This document shows, piece after piece, positions 1 through 8,141 of a stretch of 64,000 nucleotides of DNA. Source of the DNA: Pseudomonadota bacterium (GTDB taxonomy: Bacteria; Myxococcota_A; UBA796; SXON01); the NCBI GenBank assembly GCA_030684355.1, contig JAUXTN010000246.1:1-64000 (forward strand). Reading direction: 5' to 3'. A model generated the notes under the pieces. It made no database searches. It saw only the letters and a program-made list of their open reading frames with translations, and had not been told where the DNA came from. Within the stretch, counting starts at the first letter, position 1. Every line of letters begins with the position of its first letter. The position numbers were made by a program, and so were the translations under genes.

Positions 1-544
1 TGGACGCCGGGCGGCCCGAGGCGCGCGACGGCCCGCCCGCGCTCACCTGGCGGGTGGCGGGGATGGCGGAGACCGGCCGGGCGCCGTCGAACGTGCGTAC
101 CGAGCGCTCGCCGGAGCGGCCCTCGGCGGCGGGGCCCGACGCGCGGGGCTCGGCGCGGGTGGCCGGGCCGTCGTCGCCGTAGGGGGCGGACCGCGCGGCG
201 CGGCCCTCGTCGGAGCGGGAGCGCTCGCCGCTGCTCGTCTCGGAGCCGCGGGTGTCGCGGCTGTCGGAGCTGGAGCCACGGGTGTCGGAGCCACGGGTGT
301 CGGAGCCGCGGCTCTCGGAGCCCCCGCTCTCGCCGCCGCCCTTGTCCTTCCGGCCCTCGCCCTTGCTGCTCTTGCTGCCGCTCTTGGACCGCCGCGTGGA
401 GCGGGCGGCCTCGTCAGGGGCCCGCGACAGCGCGCTGGCGCCGTCGGGAAGCGCGGCGCCAACCACCGGTTCGGCGGGGGACGCGCTCGCTACGGAGGGG
501 GCCAGGAGGAGCGCGAGGGTGATGGGGAGCAGGGAGCGGAGCAT
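1..544 (-). CDS. secreted low-complexity Ser/Gly/Arg-rich protein (partial)
   Basis: The frame opens with ATG at 544 and runs off the left edge, giving 181 visible codons. The first ~22 residues (MLRSLLPITLALLLAPSVAS) form a clear Sec signal peptide, so the product is exported. Residues ~50-120 are disordered and rich in Ser, Gly, Arg, Asp and Lys, with short repeats of the type RGSDTRGSDTRGS. No catalytic domain is visible. The C-terminal part is outside the window, so the function is unknown. Its start lies 74 bases from the end of the neighbouring convergent-direction block at 619, which is on the same strand upstream. Confidence 0.6.
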   Translation of the reverse strand, partial: MLRSLLPITLALLLAPSVASASPAEPVVGAALPDGASALSRAPDEAARSTRRSKSGSKSSKGEGRKDKGGGESGGSESRGSDTRGSDTRGSSSDSRDTRGSETSSGERSRSDEGRAARSAPYGDDGPATRAEPRASGPAAEGRSGERSVRTFDGARPVSAIPATRQVSAGGPSRASGRPAS

Positions 545-618
545 CAGGCCCTCCAGGGTGGGGGATCGACCTTACGCTGTGGAACGCGCGAGGGCGCGCG
601 CCATTCAACAGAAGCTGC

Positions 619-1980
619 TCAGCCGCGACCGAACGCCTTCCGCAGCTCGGTCAGGGTGGACTCGCGGAGGAGGTAGACCCCCTCGCGGTCGGACGCGCGC
701 ACCCGCACCAGGGGGCGATCCTCGGCGTCGCGCTCCGCCTGGCCGAGCTGCAACGCGACCGAACGCCCGTCCCGGAAGCGCACCTCGAAGCGGGACCCGG
801 TGGCATCGAACCGGGTGTCCGCCGGGATCGCCGCCGCGCGCAGCGAGCCCAACGTGTTGGCCGCGAGGAGCGCCTGCTTCTGGTCGGCGTCCATGTTGGG
901 GGGCTGGGTGATGGTCCAGGCCGCGCCGTCCCCCGACTGCTCGAGCACGACGGTGAGCCCGCGGTCGATGTAGGCCAGGGCCGCGACGTCCTCGCGCTCG
1001 AAGGAGAGGACGCGGCGATCGCGGAAGCCCTCCGCGGGCTCGGTCATCACGCGCGCGACGACCGGCGCGGTGCGGAACACCTCGTCGCGGCCGGTCACGC
1101 GCACGTAGGCGGCGCCCTCGGCCACGCGGCTGCCGAGGGTCACGACCTGCGCGGTGCCGTCTGCCAGGGTGAGGGTCGCCTGGGCGGCCGGGGCGTCGAA
1201 CCCGGCGTCGTAGTCGGGGTTGTGGATCTCGGCGGCGCGGATGCGCGCGAGGGTGCGGATCGCGATGTCGATCGTCTCGGCGTCGACCGCGAAGGGGGCC
1301 CCGGGGAGGGCCCACACCCCCGCCTTCGGCTTGCCCTCGGCGTCGGTGCCGGGGGACGGCCCGCGGGTGAACCGCAGCGTCTCGGCGCCGCGCGCGAGCG
1401 TCAGGCCGACGACGCTGGCGATGTCGACCTCCAGGGCCACGCGGTCCCGCCACTCGGCGGCAGGGCGCGCGTACCGGGCCCGACCGCCCACGTCCGCGCG
1501 GTAGACATCCTCGGCGCCGGGGATCCGGACGAACGTGGAGGGCCCGGCCGCGGTCTTGCCGACCACCACCGACACCGTCGGCACGTCCTGGCCCGCGGCG
1601 TAGAGCTCGACGAGGAGGCCGTTCTGGTCGTCCACGCCGTAGTCCTCGTGGTTGCCGCCATCCACGAAGGCGTCCATCGGGAGGCCCTCGGCGAAGGTGC
1701 GCAGGACCGCAAGGAGCTGGGCGCTGTCCGCGGGGAAGTCGAGCGGCGTACGGATCCGCCAGCGGTCGAAGCCGGGGGTGCCCCTCTCGGTGGACTCGCG
1801 CTCGAGCCGGAGCTTCTCGATGGGGGTCGAGATCTGCACCACCACCACGTCGTCCGAGAGGACGGCGGGCAGGACGGGCAGGGTGTCCACGACCTCGATG
1901 CCGCCGCGGCCCCAGAGGTTGAGCACCGCCAGGACCGCGACCGCGGCGAGCATCACGAGGCTGCGTCGGGTGAGCCTCAT
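619..1980 (-). CDS. DUF4340-domain membrane-anchored protein
   Basis: This 453-residue protein has one N-terminal membrane anchor (residues ~8-24, LVMLAAVAVLAVLNLWG). A long extracytoplasmic part follows, with the repeated beta-rich pattern of DUF4340 (for example ADSAQLLAVLRTFAEGLP and DRWRIRTPLDFPADSAQ). DUF4340 proteins are known to travel with GldG-type proteins and ABC-2 permeases; their role is unsettled and may be in export or gliding-related envelope processes. The ATG at 1980 overlaps the stop of the GldG-like gene by 4 bases (ATGA), which indicates translational coupling in a three-gene operon. Confidence 0.85.
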   Translation of the reverse strand: MRLTRRSLVMLAAVAVLAVLNLWGRGGIEVVDTLPVLPAVLSDDVVVVQISTPIEKLRLERESTERGTPGFDRWRIRTPLDFPADSAQLLAVLRTFAEGLPMDAFVDGGNHEDYGVDDQNGLLVELYAAGQDVPTVSVVVGKTAAGPSTFVRIPGAEDVYRADVGGRARYARPAAEWRDRVALEVDIASVVGLTLARGAETLRFTRGPSPGTDAEGKPKAGVWALPGAPFAVDAETIDIAIRTLARIRAAEIHNPDYDAGFDAPAAQATLTLADGTAQVVTLGSRVAEGAAYVRVTGRDEVFRTAPVVARVMTEPAEGFRDRRVLSFEREDVAALAYIDRGLTVVLEQSGDGAAWTITQPPNMDADQKQALLAANTLGSLRAAAIPADTRFDATGSRFEVRFRDGRSVALQLGQAERDAEDRPLVRVRASDREGVYLLRESTLTELRKAFGRG

Positions 1981-3593
1981 GCCGGCCCCCCGGCGGCGCG
2001 GCGCGCGCGGCGGCGGAACCAGAGCTGGCGGGCCACCCCGAACGCGAGGAGGGCGAGCGGGCCGGCGAGCAGGTTGAAGCCCTTCCACGCGAGCTGCTCC
2101 CGCGGCGAGGTGGCCGCCAGCATCGGGAGGGTGGCGGTCTTGCTGCGGATGCCGATGAGGGACTCGTCCTGGACCAGCCAATCGCAGAGGTTCAGCATGA
2201 ACGCGCGGTTGTTGGCGACGAAGTCCGCCGAGCCGCCGACCACGAGGCGGGTCGGGGCGCCCTCGACGATGAGCGCGGGCTCCTCGGGGGTGTCCTCCTC
2301 CGTCATCGGGGCCGCGTCGGGGTCCGGCGGAGGCGCGGGGCGGGTCTCGAAGAAGGAGCGCAAGGGCCCGTTGAGCGTGACGAGCACCTCGAACGGGCCC
2401 CGCTTCTCGCTGGAGAGGACCCCGGTGAGCTGGGTGGGATCGACGGTCTTCAAGTCCTGCACCGAGCCCGACGACGCCGACGTGCGCGCGAGGACCTCGG
2501 CCTCCACGCCGGGGTTCAGCGTGTCCGCGATCTTCAGCGACGACGTGAACGGGAACAGCATCCCGTCGAGCCCGCTCACGAGCACGTTGCGGCGCGAGAG
2601 GTCGGTCGCCTGGGGGATCAGGGCGTAGTTGACCTCCCGCGTGCTCTGCCGGTTGCCGACCCGCACCGGGAACCGCATGACGCCGTTCTGCACGCGGTCC
2701 ATCACGATGTCGCGGTTGGTCTGCACGCCGTAGTGGCCGAGCAGGGGCTCCAGGCCGGAGCTGGTGCGCGTGGCGCGGTAGGTGCGCAGGTCGGGCCGGG
2801 TGTGGGTGACGAACACCGCCGCCGCCCCGCCGCGCATGAGGAACTGGTCGATCTGGTAGACGGCGCGGTCCGACAGGGGCTTCTGCGGGCCGATGACGAG
2901 CAGGGCGTCGACCTCCTTGGGGATGGCGCCCGCGCCGCCGAGCGCGAGCGGCTGGAGCACGAACTTGCGAGAGAGCTGCTCCATCATCTCGCGGAGCGGC
3001 CCCTCGGGCTTCACGAGGTCGGGCTCGCCGTTGCCGACGGTCCACGCGAGCACCGGGGCGTCCTTCGGCTTCTGCTTCAGGCGGTGGATGGCCGAGGCGA
3101 GGTCGTACTCCAGGGCGGAGAGGTCGGTCAGGGCCGGCAGGACCTCCTGCTTGTCGCCGTAGAGCAGCACCGCGCCGAGCCAGATCCGCCGCAATTCCGA
3201 GCGGTTGGACTCCGTGACCTTCTGCTCGAGCGGCGTGAGCCCGTACTTCTGGGCCTCGGCCAGGAGCTCGGCGTCGGTGCCGGGGTCGACCACGGAGATC
3301 TTCATCCGGCCGCCGGAGTAGGCCTGCAGCTCGTCGAGCTTGTCGCGGATGATCTGCTCGTGGTTGTTGTAGGGCGCCGAGAGGCCCTTCGAGATCCACG
3401 CCTTGACCACCAAGGGGCGATCAAGCGAGGCGACGAGCCGCTTGCTGGACTCGTCGAGGCTGTGCAAGCGGTCCTGCGTCACGTCGAGGCGACTGAAGTG
3501 CTCCGCGCCCCAGAGGTTGGCGAGCACGACGATCGCCAGGACCAGCGCGAGCTGGAGCCAGCTGTTCGCGAGGAGGTTGCCGCGGGCGGTCAC
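1977..3593 (-). CDS. GldG family ABC transporter auxiliary protein
   Basis: A 538-residue protein with an N-terminal transmembrane helix (residues ~10-28), a large external domain (residues ~40-500, DUF4350/ABC_transp_aux type) and a C-terminal transmembrane helix before a basic tail (RRRARRAAGG). Motifs typical of the GldG family include DRLHSLDESSKRLVASLDRP near the N-terminus and GNGEPDL in the middle. GldG partners GldA/GldF in the Bacteroidetes gliding ABC transporter; homologues in other phyla are of unknown substrate. The start is GTG at 3593, overlapping the permease stop by 4 bases (GTGA). Confidence 0.85.
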   Translation of the reverse strand: MTARGNLLANSWLQLALVLAIVVLANLWGAEHFSRLDVTQDRLHSLDESSKRLVASLDRPLVVKAWISKGLSAPYNNHEQIIRDKLDELQAYSGGRMKISVVDPGTDAELLAEAQKYGLTPLEQKVTESNRSELRRIWLGAVLLYGDKQEVLPALTDLSALEYDLASAIHRLKQKPKDAPVLAWTVGNGEPDLVKPEGPLREMMEQLSRKFVLQPLALGGAGAIPKEVDALLVIGPQKPLSDRAVYQIDQFLMRGGAAAVFVTHTRPDLRTYRATRTSSGLEPLLGHYGVQTNRDIVMDRVQNGVMRFPVRVGNRQSTREVNYALIPQATDLSRRNVLVSGLDGMLFPFTSSLKIADTLNPGVEAEVLARTSASSGSVQDLKTVDPTQLTGVLSSEKRGPFEVLVTLNGPLRSFFETRPAPPPDPDAAPMTEEDTPEEPALIVEGAPTRLVVGGSADFVANNRAFMLNLCDWLVQDESLIGIRSKTATLPMLAATSPREQLAWKGFNLLAGPLALLAFGVARQLWFRRRARRAAGGPA

Positions 3594-4366
3594 GAGAGCC
3601 GCCTCCGCTCGAGGCTGAACACCGCGAGGTGCAGCGCCGCCGCCGCCACCGACCCCCAGAAGAGCAGGTTGCGGGTGTCGATCACGCCGCGCGCGAGGTT
3701 GTTGAAGTGGGTCTCGAACGCGAGGTACTGCACCAGCGGCAGGATGGAGTTCGGGACGCGCTCCAGGAAGAAGCCCATCGCGTACGGGAACATCCCCACG
3801 ACCAGCGCGAGGAGGAACGCGACGATCTGGTTGCTCGTCAGCGAAGACGCCGCCGTGCCGATGGCCGCCAGCGCGCCCCCGAGCAGCAAGAGCCCCAGGT
3901 AGCCGCACAGGGCCGGGCCGAAGTCGAGGCCGGTCTCGGTGAAGACGCGCAGCAGCATGGGTGGCGCATCCGCCGCCGAGATGGCGGGCGTGCCGAGCCA
4001 CGCGAGGGTCAGCGCGTACGGAATGGTCGTGGACACGGCCACCGCCACGAGCCCCATCGCGGCGAGGTACTTCCCGAAGACGAGCTCCCCCTCCGTGATC
4101 GGCAGCGTGACGAGGATCTCGAGGCTGCCCGTGCGCCGCTCCTCCGCGAAGAGCCGCATCGTGACGGCCGGGACGAGGAGCACCAGGAACACGGCGGCCC
4201 AGAAGAAGACCCCGCGCAGCGACACCGTGCCGGCGGCGAAGAGGTCATCGAACCAGAGCGCGAAGCCGCCGACGAGCACGACGTAGACGGGCACGACGAA
4301 GTACGCGAGCGGCGAGTCGAAGTAGGCTCCGAGCTCCCGGCGGGCGATGGCGAGGACGTTCGTCAT
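3590..4366 (-). CDS. ABC-2 type transporter permease (GldF-like)
   Basis: This 258-residue integral membrane protein begins MTNVLAIARRELGAYFDSPL, the usual start of ABC-2 permeases, and has about six hydrophobic segments. It carries the family signature FAEERRTGSLEILVTLPIT around residues 73-91. It is the first gene of the block permease-GldG-DUF4340. No ATP-binding subunit is present next to it: the upstream neighbour is a radical SAM gene behind a hairpin-rich spacer. The ATPase must therefore be encoded elsewhere or shared. Confidence 0.88.
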   Translation of the reverse strand: MTNVLAIARRELGAYFDSPLAYFVVPVYVVLVGGFALWFDDLFAAGTVSLRGVFFWAAVFLVLLVPAVTMRLFAEERRTGSLEILVTLPITEGELVFGKYLAAMGLVAVAVSTTIPYALTLAWLGTPAISAADAPPMLLRVFTETGLDFGPALCGYLGLLLLGGALAAIGTAASSLTSNQIVAFLLALVVGMFPYAMGFFLERVPNSILPLVQYLAFETHFNNLARGVIDTRNLLFWGSVAAAALHLAVFSLERRRLS

Positions 4367-4527
4367 GGGTCCGGGGGCTTAGCCGTTGTCGTTCGGGAAT
4401 GCACCGCGGGAGACGACCAGAAACTGTCCGGGCAGCCGCGCGGAGCGCCGGGGGCGCGGGGGCCTGCCCCCGCCGGGGCGTTGCGGGGGGCAATGCCCCC
4501 TGCCCCAATCGAACCCAGCCTCGACCC
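4367..4527. repeat. spacer with GC hairpin and repeat-family copy 1
   Basis: The spacer between the radical SAM stop and the permease start contains a perfect palindromic hairpin, GCGGGGGC-CT-GCCCCCGC (4456-4473). A copy of the GGGGCGTTGCGGGGGGC repeat at 4475-4507 follows directly. Related copies lie at 14687-14717 and 61767-61798. The hairpin could act as a transcription terminator for the leftward radical SAM operon. Confidence 0.6.
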
Positions 4528-5724
4528 CTACTTCGCGACCGCGATCGGCTCCGCGTGCGACACGGGCACGATGTCCACCGCCTCGTGCCGGGCCCATTGC
4601 TGCGCCTGCTCCCACGTCGCGGGGGACTGGATCTCGTGGGTCAGCACGGTGCGGGCGGTCTCGAAGAAGCCCTCCATCGTGCGGAACATGAAGCTCGTGT
4701 CGATCCAGCACGCGCGCATGCAGCCCTCGCAGCTACCGGCCTCGAGCATGCGCTTGCGCTCGAACTCGATGGACTTGAAGTAGGTCTCGAACTGGGGGTC
4801 GAGGATGTGCTTGTGCTGGTGCTCGGTGCGGTGGCAGATGGCGAACTGGCCGTTCGGGCTCACGCTGAAGTAGAGCCGGCCGGCGTCGCAGCCCTCGGCG
4901 GGGAAGCGCCCCGTCTTCAGGTACATGCGCGAGGCTTCGAGGTACGGCGTCGAGTTGAGGATGGGCCAACCGGCGTTCTTCATCTCGATGAGCGTGTCGT
5001 ACGCCTTGTCGATGCGGGCGAGCACGACATCCGCCGAGTCGGCCGTGTTCAGGCCCATCTCCGGGCGGAAGCGGATGAACCGCGCCTCCCAGTTACGCAC
5101 GCCGGCCTTCGCGTCCGCGAGGAGCTCGACCGGGAGGAAGCTGATGTGGAAGCCGAGATCGCGCGCGAACCGCACGAGGTCCGGGAGCTCTTCGAGGTTC
5201 AAGTTCGACACGACGCAGTTGATCGTCGGCATGCCGTTGGTGCCGTCGAGCAGCTTGCCGACCGTCGTCATCGACTTGACGGCCATGTCCCAGCTCCCCT
5301 CCATCTCGCAGATGTAGTCGAAGCGCGCGGGGTACAAGGAGTCGAGCGAGATCGAGAAGTTGCGGACGCCGTAGTCGACCGTCTTCCGGAGGCGCTCCGT
5401 GCTCACGCCCACGCCGTTCGTGAGCACGCGCACGTTGAGCCCCACGTCGACGAAGCGCTTGGCGGCCTCCTCGAGGTAGTCGCACGCGTAGGGCTCGCCG
5501 CCGCCGATGGAGAGCTGCACCACGCCGAGGCGGGCCATCTTCGCGGCCATCTCCTCGATCTGGGGGATCTCCAGCTCTTCCTTGCGGTTCCCGTAGCGCC
5601 AGATGCCGCACATCTTGCACGTCAGGTTGCAGCGGTGGGTGATGCCGAAGTGCGCGTACACCGGCACGCGCCGAGTGACGAAGGCTTCGGCGAGCCGGGC
5701 ATATCCAGGGAGTTGGAGCTTCAT
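4528..5724 (-). CDS. radical SAM/SPASM protein A
   Basis: This 398-residue protein carries the radical SAM cluster motif CNLTCKMC (CX3CX2C) near residue 33, followed by the SAM-binding GGGEP motif. The C-terminal third has a SPASM/twitch-like set of cysteines (GCDAGRLYFS, FAICHR, GSCEGCMRACW), so it should bind one or more auxiliary Fe-S clusters. Such enzymes modify peptides, sugars or cyclitols; no precursor peptide gene is visible. The ATG at 5724 overlaps the stop of the upstream radical SAM gene by 4 bases (ATGA). It is the third gene of a coupled operon with a DegT aminotransferase. Confidence 0.87.
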   Translation of the reverse strand: MKLQLPGYARLAEAFVTRRVPVYAHFGITHRCNLTCKMCGIWRYGNRKEELEIPQIEEMAAKMARLGVVQLSIGGGEPYACDYLEEAAKRFVDVGLNVRVLTNGVGVSTERLRKTVDYGVRNFSISLDSLYPARFDYICEMEGSWDMAVKSMTTVGKLLDGTNGMPTINCVVSNLNLEELPDLVRFARDLGFHISFLPVELLADAKAGVRNWEARFIRFRPEMGLNTADSADVVLARIDKAYDTLIEMKNAGWPILNSTPYLEASRMYLKTGRFPAEGCDAGRLYFSVSPNGQFAICHRTEHQHKHILDPQFETYFKSIEFERKRMLEAGSCEGCMRACWIDTSFMFRTMEGFFETARTVLTHEIQSPATWEQAQQWARHEAVDIVPVSHAEPIAVAK

Positions 5725-6779
5725 GCTGCACCTCGGCGGGGAGCGCCGGTGCCCGGTGTCGTCGGGGAGCGAAGGGACTTCGCCCACTCCAGCAACGTCG
5801 GGGCGTTGAGGTTGTAGAGGTAGTTGTACTCCGTGAGCGCCGTGGAGGTACAGGCGCGGCACGGGTTGTCGCGGAGATGCTCGAAGGCCTTCAGGAATCC
5901 ACCGTCGCGCACGTTGCGGCCCACGAAACCGCCCGCGAGCAGGGAGCACGGGGTGACGGTGCCGTCGGGCAGCACGGCGCAGTAGAGCTGGCCGGCCATG
6001 CAGTGGAGGTCCTCTTGCGGGGCCTTCGACGTGGGTTTCGTGTAGTCCTTCCACGCGAGCAGGTAGCGCAGGTACTTCTCGGTGGCGCCGACGCGGCGGC
6101 CGGCGATCCGGGCCTCCAGAAGCCCGCGGAGGGCCTTGCGCAGGGCGGCGTCCTCCGGGGCGAGGTCGGTGGCGCGCCCATCGGAGAGGAACGGGCGCCG
6201 CTGGAGCACCTGGAAGTCCGCGACGAACCCGTAGGTGTCGGCGAGATCGAGCACGACGTCGACCTGGTCGAGGTTGTGGCGCGTGAGCGTGGTGATCGTG
6301 TGGAGGTCGATGCCGCGGCGCGCGGCCTCGCCGATCGCCGCCATCGCCTGGGTCCAGGCGCCCGGCTCCCGGTTGGCGTCGTGCGCGGCCTCGCCGCCGT
6401 CGAGCGAGATCATCAGCCGGCCGAGGCCCGCGAGCTCGTCGGCGAGCGCGGGGTAGCGGTAGCCGTTGGTCTCCAGCGTGGTCCAGATGCCGTGGGCGGT
6501 GCAGCGGTCGACGATGGCGCCGATGTCGTCGCGCACGAGGGGCTCGCCCCCGCCGATGCCGACACGGACGCAGCCGGCGGCGGCCATGTCGTCCACCAGC
6601 GCGATCATCTGCCTGGTGTCGAGCTCGGGCTGCCGGCGCAACGGGAGCGCGCAGTAGGTGCAGAGCGCATTGCAGCGCGTGGTCACCAACAGGGTGACGG
6701 AGAGCGGCATGCGGTGCCCGGTGAGGCGGTAGCGCGCCGCGCCCACCCCGCTCTTCAGCAGCGCGCCGCCCTTGTTCAC
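5721..6779 (-). CDS. radical SAM/SPASM protein B
   Basis: A 352-residue radical SAM enzyme with the motif CNALCTYC close to the N-terminus and GGGEPL ~40 residues later. Its C-terminus has a SPASM-like cysteine set (LHCMAGQ, TPCSLL, NPCRACT). It differs clearly from its downstream neighbour, so the two likely catalyse different steps. The best start is GTG at 6779, because it overlaps the aminotransferase stop by 4 bases (GTGA). An internal ATG 23 codons later is closer to the usual family N-terminus and is the alternative. Confidence 0.85.
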   Translation of the reverse strand: MNKGGALLKSGVGAARYRLTGHRMPLSVTLLVTTRCNALCTYCALPLRRQPELDTRQMIALVDDMAAAGCVRVGIGGGEPLVRDDIGAIVDRCTAHGIWTTLETNGYRYPALADELAGLGRLMISLDGGEAAHDANREPGAWTQAMAAIGEAARRGIDLHTITTLTRHNLDQVDVVLDLADTYGFVADFQVLQRRPFLSDGRATDLAPEDAALRKALRGLLEARIAGRRVGATEKYLRYLLAWKDYTKPTSKAPQEDLHCMAGQLYCAVLPDGTVTPCSLLAGGFVGRNVRDGGFLKAFEHLRDNPCRACTSTALTEYNYLYNLNAPTLLEWAKSLRSPTTPGTGAPRRGAA

Positions 6780-8029
6780 CGGCTGACCTCGAGGCAGGCC
6801 GAGCGCACGGCCTCGACCATGTGGGTGAGATCCCGCTGGTCGAGGTTGGGGTGCACCGGGAGGTGGATCTGCTCGCGCTTGACCGCCGCGGCGTTCGGGC
6901 AGAGGCGCCGGAACGAAGGGAACAGCTTGTGATCCGAGCAGTCGTTCATGTAGCCGGTCGTCGTGTCCACGCCGCGCTTCAGGAGCGCCCGCATGAGCTG
7001 GCTGCGCTTCTGGTGGTGGATCACGAAGCTCATGTAGATGGGCTCGGCACCCTGGGGGTACGTCGGCACCGTGATCCCGGGCACGTTGGCGAGGTGCTCG
7101 TCGAGGTAGCGGCCGTTGCGGATGCGCGCGCCGTTGAGCGCCTCGATGCGCTCGAGCTGCTTCATGCCGACCGCCGCCTGCACCGCGCGCGGGCGGTTGG
7201 TGCGGAAGCTCTTCGGCACCTCGTCGTAGAGGACCTCGGGCTCGCCGAAGCGGTCGTGGATGGGGTCCTTCCCGAACAGGTTCCCGAGGCGGATCGCCTG
7301 GTGGAGCGTGAAGGGGTAGACGAGCGGGTGGGTCGCCACCATCATCGCCACGCCGGTCACGGCCTCCTTCCTCGCCTTCTTGAAGTCGGCGGGGGTGGAC
7401 GTGTCGATCTCGTTGCGGACGTAGGCCGCCACGGCGTCGTCGTTCGTGGTGATCATCGCGCCCGAGAGGGTCGTGATGTTCTTGGTGAGGCCGAAGGTGT
7501 AGTAGGCGGCGTCCCCGAGGTTGCCGACGCGGACGCCCTTGTAGCGGGCGCCGGTGGACTGGGCGCAGTCCTCGATGACCTTGATCCCGTGCTTCCTCGC
7601 GATGGCGTTGATGGCGTCCATGTCGCAGGGGGTGCCGTAGAGGTGCGTGGGCACCACGGCCTTGGTCTTCGGCGTGATCGCCTTCTCGAACTGCGCGGGG
7701 TCGAGCACGTGCGAGGTGAGCCCGATGTCCGCGAAGACGGGGCGCACGCCGGCGGTCACCGCCATCGACGGGATCGCGAAGTAGGTCAGGCCGGGGATGA
7801 CGACCTCGTCCCCCGGGCCGATGCCCATGGCGCGGAGCAGGAGGTAGAACGCGTACCGCGCGCTCGGCGTCATGATCGCGTGCTTCGCGCCGATATAGGA
7901 CGCGAACTCGCGTTCGAAGCCGCGAACCGCCGGCTCGTCTTCCGGGGGCACGGCGAGGAAGCGGGCCGCGATCACGGCCTCCGCGGGCGAGAAGCTGGGG
8001 CTGAAGCGGGGGATCCGACCGAAGTACAT
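6776..8029 (-). CDS. DegT/DnrJ/EryC1/StrS family aminotransferase
   Basis: This 417-residue PLP enzyme has the fold-type I landmarks of the DegT family: IGAKHAIMTPSARYAFYLLL near residue 50, GDEVVIPGLTYFAIP, the PLP-ring Asp in VIEDCAQSTGA, and the Schiff-base Lys in FGLTKNITTLSGAM. Family members aminate keto-sugars or keto-cyclitols. Followed directly by two radical SAM enzymes, it recalls the logic of BtrS plus BtrN (aminotransferase plus radical SAM dehydrogenase) in aminocyclitol synthesis, but that is inference. It is the promoter-proximal gene of the leftward operon and is divergent from the lipoprotein gene at 8142. Confidence 0.9.
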   Translation of the reverse strand: MYFGRIPRFSPSFSPAEAVIAARFLAVPPEDEPAVRGFEREFASYIGAKHAIMTPSARYAFYLLLRAMGIGPGDEVVIPGLTYFAIPSMAVTAGVRPVFADIGLTSHVLDPAQFEKAITPKTKAVVPTHLYGTPCDMDAINAIARKHGIKVIEDCAQSTGARYKGVRVGNLGDAAYYTFGLTKNITTLSGAMITTNDDAVAAYVRNEIDTSTPADFKKARKEAVTGVAMMVATHPLVYPFTLHQAIRLGNLFGKDPIHDRFGEPEVLYDEVPKSFRTNRPRAVQAAVGMKQLERIEALNGARIRNGRYLDEHLANVPGITVPTYPQGAEPIYMSFVIHHQKRSQLMRALLKRGVDTTTGYMNDCSDHKLFPSFRRLCPNAAAVKREQIHLPVHPNLDQRDLTHMVEAVRSACLEVSR

Positions 8030-8141
8030 GGATGTCCGGGGGACGAGTGGCCGCGCCCTGTACCGGGTGGACCATCGTTCATCAAGCTACAGTACGCTGC
8101 CGCCCGTGTCGCGTAAGCGGGCGCACACCCAGGAGAGAGCG

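Noticed and set aside
252..911. Rightward open frame at the left edge
   Set aside because: It is antisense to the signal-peptide-bearing secreted protein (1-544) and to the DUF4340 gene, and is Arg/Pro/Ser-rich without motifs.
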